DNA of 64,000 bases from an uncultured Prevotellaceae bacterium (GTDB lineage Bacteria; Bacteroidota; Bacteroidia; Bacteroidales; UBA3663): contig ONNR01000017.1 in the NCBI GenBank assembly GCA_900319235.1, positions 1-64,000 on the forward strand, given 5' to 3'. This document shows positions 58,936 to 64,000 of the stretch, piece by piece. Within the stretch, counting starts at the first letter, position 1, and each line of letters opens with the position of its first letter. The position numbers and the translations under genes are program-made. A model generated the notes under the pieces. That model saw nothing but the letters and a program-made list of their open reading frames with translations, was not told the DNA's origin and did no database searches.

Positions 58936-59325
58936 TTAACGCTTGCTGAACTGGAAGCGACGACGAGCCTTGGGCTGACCTGGCTTCTTACGTTCAACGA
59001 CACGAGGATCGCGGGTGAGGAAGCCAGCCTTGCGAAGAGCGGCCTTGTGCTCAGCATCGATCTTAACGAGTGCGCGTGCAATTGCGAGACGAACGGCACC
59101 AGCCTGGCCATTGAAGCCACCACCCTTGAGGTTCACCTTGATATCGTACTGCTCGGCAACACCTACTTCGTTGAGAGGCTGCTTAACGACGAACTGAAGG
59201 ATCGAAGAGGGGAAATACGACTGGAGTTCCTTACTGTTGATTGTGATGTTACCAGCACCAGCCTGAACATAAACGCGGGCTACGGCGGCCTTGCGGCGGC
59301 CAATTGCATTAATTACTTCTGCCAT
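58936..59325 (-). CDS. rpsI: 30S ribosomal protein S9
   Basis: 129 residues. It starts MAEVINAIGRRKAAVARVYV; GGGFNGQAGAVRLAIARAL in the middle; ends with the basic tail KKPGQPKARRRFQFSKR that reaches the P-site tRNA. Begins 25 bases after the rplM stop, the universal L13-S9 pair. Confidence 0.98.
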   Translation of the reverse strand: MAEVINAIGRRKAAVARVYVQAGAGNITINSKELQSYFPSSILQFVVKQPLNEVGVAEQYDIKVNLKGGGFNGQAGAVRLAIARALVKIDAEHKAALRKAGFLTRDPRVVERKKPGQPKARRRFQFSKR

Positions 59326-59350
59326 AGTTCAATTGTTGTTTTGGTGTTGA

Positions 59351-59809
59351 TTACTTCAGTTTGTTGATGTCGATTACCTTTGGCTGCTGTGCAACCTCCT
59401 TGTACTCGCTGCCCTCATATACGCGAACGTTCTTGAGGATCTTACGGCCGAGAGGGCCCTTGGGGAGCATACCCTTGAGTACGGTGAGGAACAGTGCCTC
59501 GTAACCCTGTTTCTTAACTACGCTAGCGGCAGTGTGTGCGCGCTGGCCACTTGGATAACCGGTGAAGGTGAGCCACTCACGCTCAGTCCACTTGTTGCCG
59601 GTCATTGTGATCTTGTCGGCGTTAATGATGATTACGTTGTCGCCGCAGTCAACGTTAGGGGTGAAGGATGGTTTGTACTTACCGCGGAGAAGCTTTGCTA
59701 CCTTTGAGCAGAAGCGACCCATCACCTGGTCAGTAGCATCCACAACCACCCACTCCTTCTGTGCAGTTGCTTTGTTCACAGAAATGGTCTTAAAAGATAA
59801 AGTATCCAT
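59351..59809 (-). CDS. rplM: 50S ribosomal protein L13
   Basis: 152 residues. It starts MDTLSFKTISVNKATAQKEW; VDATDQVMGRFCSKVAKLLR, then NVIIINADKITMTGNKW, then GMLPKGPLGRKIL identify L13. First gene of the operon, promoter at 59919, with a folded leader in between. Confidence 0.98.
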   Translation of the reverse strand: MDTLSFKTISVNKATAQKEWVVVDATDQVMGRFCSKVAKLLRGKYKPSFTPNVDCGDNVIIINADKITMTGNKWTEREWLTFTGYPSGQRAHTAASVVKKQGYEALFLTVLKGMLPKGPLGRKILKNVRVYEGSEYKEVAQQPKVIDINKLK

Positions 59810-59854
59810 TTAGTTGATTGGGATAAATTAAAAAAATAAATAAATTAAATAGAC

Positions 59855-59898
59855 TGGCAGCGCCTCGAATTACGGACAAGAGCTCATCGAGGATGCCA
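59855..59898 (-). promoter_or_regulatory. Hairpin in the rplM leader, possible L13 autoregulation site
   Basis: TGGCA / TGCCA outer stem and CCTCGA / TCGAGG inner stem with a small bulge, in a leader of about 105 bases. Position and structure suit a ribosomal protein leader that binds L13; not tested here. Confidence 0.55.
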
Positions 59899-59918
59899 CT
59901 GACGATTAAATCAGCGCG

Positions 59919-59926
59919 CAAAGATA
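59919..59926 (-). promoter_or_regulatory. -7 box of the rplM-rpsI-rpsB-tsf promoter
   Basis: TATCTTTG on the minus strand, about 110 bases ahead of the rplM ATG. Confidence 0.7.
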
Positions 59927-60063
59927 ACGCTTTTATTCTAAATACGTGCATTTAAAGATGTTTTTAAAGAGTTTTCAACGCTTTTTTCGCCCACAATTCA
60001 TAAATTTGGCCTATCAAGATAGCAAATTACCGCGTCAGATTTGGCTCGAAAGTGAATAATTAT

Positions 60064-60071
60064 TATCTTTG
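60064..60071 (+). promoter_or_regulatory. -7 box of the DUF2400 gene
   Basis: TATCTTTG, 21 bases before the ATG at 60093; it rules out the ATG at 60069. Confidence 0.75.
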
Positions 60072-60092
60072 CACCCATCATCTGACAAAACT

Positions 60093-60854
60093 ATGGACAT
60101 CACCAAAGCCAACCTCGAACATCTGTATCATCACATCTTCAGCGAAGAGAGGTTTCTCGCCATCGATCCTTGCGCTGTCGTTTGGCAGCTTTCAGCCCAC
60201 ACCCAGCGACAACTTGACCTCGAAATTGGAGGACTCATGGTAGCTATGATTACCTGGGGAAACCGCAAGGCCATCCGTACGGCCGCTCTCCATATGCTCT
60301 GTGATGAAATGCAATGGAACCCATCGGAGTTCATCCTCCGCCAGTTATATCTCGATAGCTATCAGAATGCCAGGAATGACTGTGTCTATCGGACGCTCAA
60401 TCGCTACAAGTTCATCGAGGTATGCGAGAACATCTATAATGCCCTTATGTCTTTTCGCCAAGCTCACCCTAATGAGGAACTGACACTCGAGAATTGTTTG
60501 AAGGGTTTGGATATGAAACAATGCATCGCCACGATTACTGATTGGCTGGCTCCAGCACGACTCGGCACGATAGGCAAGACTGCCTGCAAAAGGATATGTA
60601 TGTTCCTGCGCTGGATGGTCCGAACAGAAACGCCCGACTTCGGTCTATGGAAATCGCACAAACCTAGCGAACTGTATGCGATTCTCGATGTCCACATCTG
60701 TCAACTCACCTTCCCCATCCTCAAGCACAAACAGCCATCGTGGGCGGCTTGCGAAGAGCTCACCGAGATTTTCCGCCGATGGGACAAGGATGATCCCTTG
60801 AAATACGACGTGGCCTTGATGACCTTGGCCGATCTTGACACTGGGAGCAGATAG
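60093..60854 (+). CDS. DUF2400 / TIGR02757 family protein
   Basis: 253 residues from ATG 60093, all-helical, no signal. DPCAVVWQLSAHTQRQLDLE and GLMVAMITWGNRKAIRTAA at the start, and MFLRWMVRTETPDFGLWK in the last third, match the DUF2400 family common in Bacteroidetes. The late segment resembles the helix-hairpin-helix DNA glycosylase fold (the family is sometimes placed near it), but no catalytic Lys/Asp pair can be named. Function unknown. Confidence 0.82.
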   Translation: MDITKANLEHLYHHIFSEERFLAIDPCAVVWQLSAHTQRQLDLEIGGLMVAMITWGNRKAIRTAALHMLCDEMQWNPSEFILRQLYLDSYQNARNDCVYRTLNRYKFIEVCENIYNALMSFRQAHPNEELTLENCLKGLDMKQCIATITDWLAPARLGTIGKTACKRICMFLRWMVRTETPDFGLWKSHKPSELYAILDVHICQLTFPILKHKQPSWAACEELTEIFRRWDKDDPLKYDVALMTLADLDTGSR

Positions 60855-60950
60855 GCCAATATAGCATACAAATAATTCAAATAATGATGAAATCTGCACC
60901 GATTTCGAACCATTTCAGCATATAATTGTCCAACCAATCATTTTTTTCTT

Positions 60951-60958
60951 TATCTTTG
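60951..60958 (+). promoter_or_regulatory. -7 box of the GH2 gene
   Basis: TATCTTTG, 26 bases before the ATG at 60985. Confidence 0.75.
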
Positions 60959-60984
60959 CAACCGATATTATAACTCACACTAAC

Positions 60985-63642
60985 ATGAAAAAGAACCTAT
61001 TCACCACGCTACTTTTGGTAGCTTCTCTATTTACCTCACTCTCGGCACAAAGCCAGGAGCAGTTACTACTTTCCGGTTGGCGCTTCCAGAAAGGTGCCGC
61101 AGTCGGAGCCGAAGCTCCCGACTTCGACGACTCCCGCTGGCAGCAGGTCACCATCCCACACGATTGGGCCATCAGCGGTCCTTTTGACAAGGACATCGAC
61201 AAGCAGGTCGTTCGCATCGAGCAGAATGGCGAGAAGGAGGCAACCGAGAAGACAGGTCGCTCGGGTTGTCTGCCTTGGATAGGCGAAGGCTGGTACCGCA
61301 CACAGTTCACCATCCCTGCTGGCTACGATTATGCCGAACTCATCTTTGACGGCGCCATGGCCGAACCGCACGTCTATGTCGATGGCAAGGACGTAGGTTA
61401 TTGGGCTTACGGATACAATACCTTCAAACTCGAAATCCCTGCCGAATCAGGCGAACACACGCTTGCTGTGCATCTGCAGAACATCGAGGAGTCTTCACGC
61501 TGGTACCCCGGTGCCGGACTCTATCGCCCCGTGCGCCTCTTCCTCGCCCAGCAGATTGGTCTCAAGACATGGGGCACCTTCGCCCGCACCACCATGGTAT
61601 CCTACATCTCTCCCGACTACCGTTCGGCACGTGAGGCTCGACTCACTGTTAGTTCTGAGGTCAGAGGCGACATCGCCAAAGGCCAAAATCTCAAGATAGG
61701 CCACATCCTTACCAACGATGCCAGCGAGGTGGTAGCCGAACACTGGATGAACGTCAATGACTCAAAGATGGCAACCAACGTCCTTGTCGTCAAGAATCCC
61801 AAACTCTGGAGCCCCGAACAACCCGCGCTCTACACACTTACCACGCGTTTGACCGAAGGTGACAAGGTATGGGACGAACAGAGCCAGAAGGTAGGCATCC
61901 GTCAGATTGAATACAATGAAGAAGGCTTCAAGCTCAATGGCGAGCTCCGCAAGTTCCGTGGCGTTTGCCTCCACCACGACATGGGTCCCGTGGGCTCAGC
62001 ATTCAACAAGTCGGCCTTCCGTCGCCAGGTGGCACTCCTGAAGGAAATCGGTTGCGACGCCATCCGCACTTCACACAATATGCCAGCACCTTGGCAGATG
62101 GACATCTGCGACGAAATGGGCATGATGGTCATGGCCGAATCGATGGACATGTGGGTCTATCCCAAGTGCAGGAACGGATATAGCCGCTTCTTCGAAAAGG
62201 TCGATGAAACTTCTGTAAACCGCACGGGCGAACCCTGGTGGAAGCGCGACTTCACCAACCTCGTCCTCGTCCACCGCAATCACCCGTCCATCGTGATGTG
62301 GAGCATTGGCAACGAGATACCCGAGCAAAACAACGCTGTCGGCTACCGTTATACCCACCTCCTCCAGCAAGTCATCCATGAACTCGACGGCACACGTCCC
62401 TGCACACAAGGCATGGATCGTGGCGAAGGCCCAATGCACAGCGGCGTTTGGCAGACCACCGATATCCCAGGCTTCAACTATCGCCTCCACGTCTATCCCA
62501 AGGGCATCGAGAATTCGCCCAGGGGCATCGTCCTCGGTTCAGAGACGGCTTCCACCATCTCGAGTCGCGGTGTCTATAAGTTCCCCGTCGAGGAAGTGCA
62601 CGGCACAGCCTACGACGACGGACAGATCTCCAGCTACGACCTAGAATCGTGCATCTGGAGCAATATCCCTGACGACGACTGGATGTGGCAGGACAAGTGC
62701 CCACAGGTCATTGGTGAATTCGTCTGGACAGGCTTCGACTACCTCGGCGAACCTACTCCCTACGACGAATACTGGCCATCACGCAGCAGTTACTTCGGCA
62801 TTTTCGACCTTGCAGGTCTTCCCAAGGATCGCGCCTACCTCTATCGTGTGCATTGGGCACCCGAGCAGGAGACCCTGCACCTGCTGCCCCACTGGACATG
62901 GCCGGGACGTGAGGGCGAAGTGACACCCGTCTTCTGCTACACCAACTATCCCGAAGCCGAACTCTTCGTCAATGGCAAGAGCCAGGGCCGCATCAGGAAG
63001 TATGATGTCAGCCTTGAGACCTATCTCGGTCACCGTGTTTCGGAACCGATGCCGTGGGGAGGCTCTTCGATGTTTGCCGATCCCAAGACACCATACGGAG
63101 AAAATCGTCTCGACCGTTATCGTCTGCGCTGGATGGATGTGCGCTACGAACCCGGCGAACTCAAGGTGGTAGCCTACGATGCAATGGGCAACAAGGCTGC
63201 CGAGCAGGTCATCCGCACTGCGGGCAAGCCCGACCACATCGAACTCTGCCTCGATGCAGCAGCCCAGGACACCGAGCTCAGCGTCACGCCCGTCGATATG
63301 GATGGTAATACGCTCGACACACCTCAGCTCGCCTTCGTCACCGCTCGCGTGGTCGATAAGGACGGCAATCTCTGTCCCGATGCCGACGTGCAGCTCCAGT
63401 TCAACGTCAGCGGCAAGCCCCAGCGTGGCATCAAGGCGGCCAAGGGCGAATATGTAGCTCGCTACAACTCGGCCTGCAATGGTGACGCCACCAGCGTTGA
63501 GACGTTCACCGAACCAACGATGAAAGCCTTCCACGGCGAGTGTGTCATCGTCGTCGAAGCCGGCACTGTGCTCGGCGATGCAACCCTCACCGTCAGCGGC
63601 AAGGGTGTCAAGCCAGCCAAGATGAACTTCACCGTCCGATAA
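60985..63642 (+). CDS. GH2 beta-galactosidase family enzyme, secreted
   Basis: 885 residues with a signal peptide (cleavage near SLSAQ). Sugar-binding jelly roll (about 25-200), Ig-like domain, then the GH2 barrel from about 310 (FKLNGELRKFRGVCLHHDMG). Acid/base Glu in IGNEIPEQ (near 442), nucleophile Glu in GSETAS (near 519). C-terminal DUF4982-like Ig domain (FCYTNYPEAELFVNGKSQGR, about 650) and a further bacterial Ig-like domain from about 750. Enzymes of this layout in Bacteroidetes act on beta-galactosides of plant or host glycans in the periplasm. Own promoter; no SusC/D neighbour. Confidence 0.92.
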   Translation: MKKNLFTTLLLVASLFTSLSAQSQEQLLLSGWRFQKGAAVGAEAPDFDDSRWQQVTIPHDWAISGPFDKDIDKQVVRIEQNGEKEATEKTGRSGCLPWIGEGWYRTQFTIPAGYDYAELIFDGAMAEPHVYVDGKDVGYWAYGYNTFKLEIPAESGEHTLAVHLQNIEESSRWYPGAGLYRPVRLFLAQQIGLKTWGTFARTTMVSYISPDYRSAREARLTVSSEVRGDIAKGQNLKIGHILTNDASEVVAEHWMNVNDSKMATNVLVVKNPKLWSPEQPALYTLTTRLTEGDKVWDEQSQKVGIRQIEYNEEGFKLNGELRKFRGVCLHHDMGPVGSAFNKSAFRRQVALLKEIGCDAIRTSHNMPAPWQMDICDEMGMMVMAESMDMWVYPKCRNGYSRFFEKVDETSVNRTGEPWWKRDFTNLVLVHRNHPSIVMWSIGNEIPEQNNAVGYRYTHLLQQVIHELDGTRPCTQGMDRGEGPMHSGVWQTTDIPGFNYRLHVYPKGIENSPRGIVLGSETASTISSRGVYKFPVEEVHGTAYDDGQISSYDLESCIWSNIPDDDWMWQDKCPQVIGEFVWTGFDYLGEPTPYDEYWPSRSSYFGIFDLAGLPKDRAYLYRVHWAPEQETLHLLPHWTWPGREGEVTPVFCYTNYPEAELFVNGKSQGRIRKYDVSLETYLGHRVSEPMPWGGSSMFADPKTPYGENRLDRYRLRWMDVRYEPGELKVVAYDAMGNKAAEQVIRTAGKPDHIELCLDAAAQDTELSVTPVDMDGNTLDTPQLAFVTARVVDKDGNLCPDADVQLQFNVSGKPQRGIKAAKGEYVARYNSACNGDATSVETFTEPTMKAFHGECVIVVEAGTVLGDATLTVSGKGVKPAKMNFTVR

Positions 63643-63669
63643 TCATCCATCGTGCTTTATTGATTGTCC

Positions 63670-64000
63670 ATGCTCTGGCATTTATTGGCACTTCTCGTAG
63701 CCTGTATATGGGGCAGCACCTTCGTCGCTTCGAAGGTGCTGCTCAATGCTGGATTGAACCCAGCCGAGATCATGTGCCTGCGATTCATCCTCGCCTGGCT
63801 GCTGATACTGCCGTTGTCCCTGGGCCGACGGAAACGCAGGCAGCGCTCCGCCAGAGACGTGCTTTGGGACGAGTTCCTGTTCATCATCCTCGGTCTTACC
63901 GGCGGTTCGCTCTATTTCCTGTCCGAAAACACAGCCGTGAAGCTCACTTCGGCCACTTCGACAGTCGCCCTGATTGTGGGGACGACGCCCATCGTCACTG
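63670..64000 (+). CDS. EamA/DMT family transporter, cut by the window edge
   Basis: 110 codons are visible from ATG 63670 (a stop lies just upstream in frame). The N-terminus MLWHLLALLVACIWGSTFVA is the classic first helix of EamA drug/metabolite transporters, followed by NPAEIMCLRFILAWLLILPL (second helix) and two more helices. It begins 27 bases after the GH2 gene and may be in its transcript. Substrate unknown. Confidence 0.85.
   Translation, partial: MLWHLLALLVACIWGSTFVASKVLLNAGLNPAEIMCLRFILAWLLILPLSLGRRKRRQRSARDVLWDEFLFIILGLTGGSLYFLSENTAVKLTSATSTVALIVGTTPIVT

Overview
The window reads as chromosomal DNA of a Bacteroidales bacterium, most likely in or near Prevotellaceae. The evidence is as follows. 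The promoter elements recovered upstream of genes are almost all the Bacteroidetes -7 box TAnnTTTG (TATCTTTG or TACCTTTG). There is a complete Sus-type starch locus with SusC, SusD, SusE and SusF relatives. DUF4923 and DUF1573 proteins are present. One secreted amylase ends in a C-terminal sorting-like sequence (IYDLQGRRV) of the type common in Prevotella. Species cannot be fixed from the sequence alone.

Layout. 1-1.1 kb: AT-rich accessory edge with immunity-type small genes on the minus strand. 1.2-6.7 kb: ettA, a DUF4861 lipoprotein, then convergent rnr. 6.8-29.9 kb: starch/maltodextrin locus. Minus strand: susA-like neopullulanase, susC, susD, susE-like, susF-like and three more GH13 enzymes. 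Plus strand, from a divergent promoter: a fifth GH13 lipoprotein, malQ (GH77), an MFS sugar transporter and a SusR-type membrane regulator. 30-33 kb: rubredoxin, then an accessory stretch with an AbiE-type antitoxin followed by a truncated toxin and several unusual tandem repeat arrays. 33-37 kb: YccF, mutS2 and a YciO-type protein. 37.2 kb: a candidate small RNA. 37.4-50 kb: BaiN/HI0933-type flavoprotein, SLC13 transporter plus porin, alaS, DUF1573 protein, malate dehydrogenase, and a large DUF6250/PL26-like secreted protein. 50-56.7 kb: TsaC-type protein, sugar transferase, ClC channel, outer membrane barrel, a free-standing tandem CBM20 protein and a DUF4923 protein. 56.8-59.9 kb: tRNA-Pro and the rplM-rpsI-rpsB-tsf operon. 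60-64 kb: DUF2400 protein, a GH2 beta-galactosidase, and the start of an EamA transporter.

How the genes fit together. SusC/D/E/F would bind and import starch oligosaccharides at the outer membrane. The GH13 enzymes would cut alpha-1,4 (and possibly alpha-1,6) links outside the cell and in the periplasm. The MFS protein would carry maltose or short dextrins inward, and MalQ would process them in the cytoplasm. The SusR-type protein would sense the sugar and activate the locus. No GH97 (SusB) is present in the window.

The most unusual feature is in the spaces between genes. Many gaps are filled by short tandem repeats with 8-10 base units. Each locus has its own unit, though some units recur at distant loci. 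Around 30-33 kb there are also 33- and 42-base arrays built on short inverted repeats. None is accompanied by cas, transposase or integrase genes in the window.
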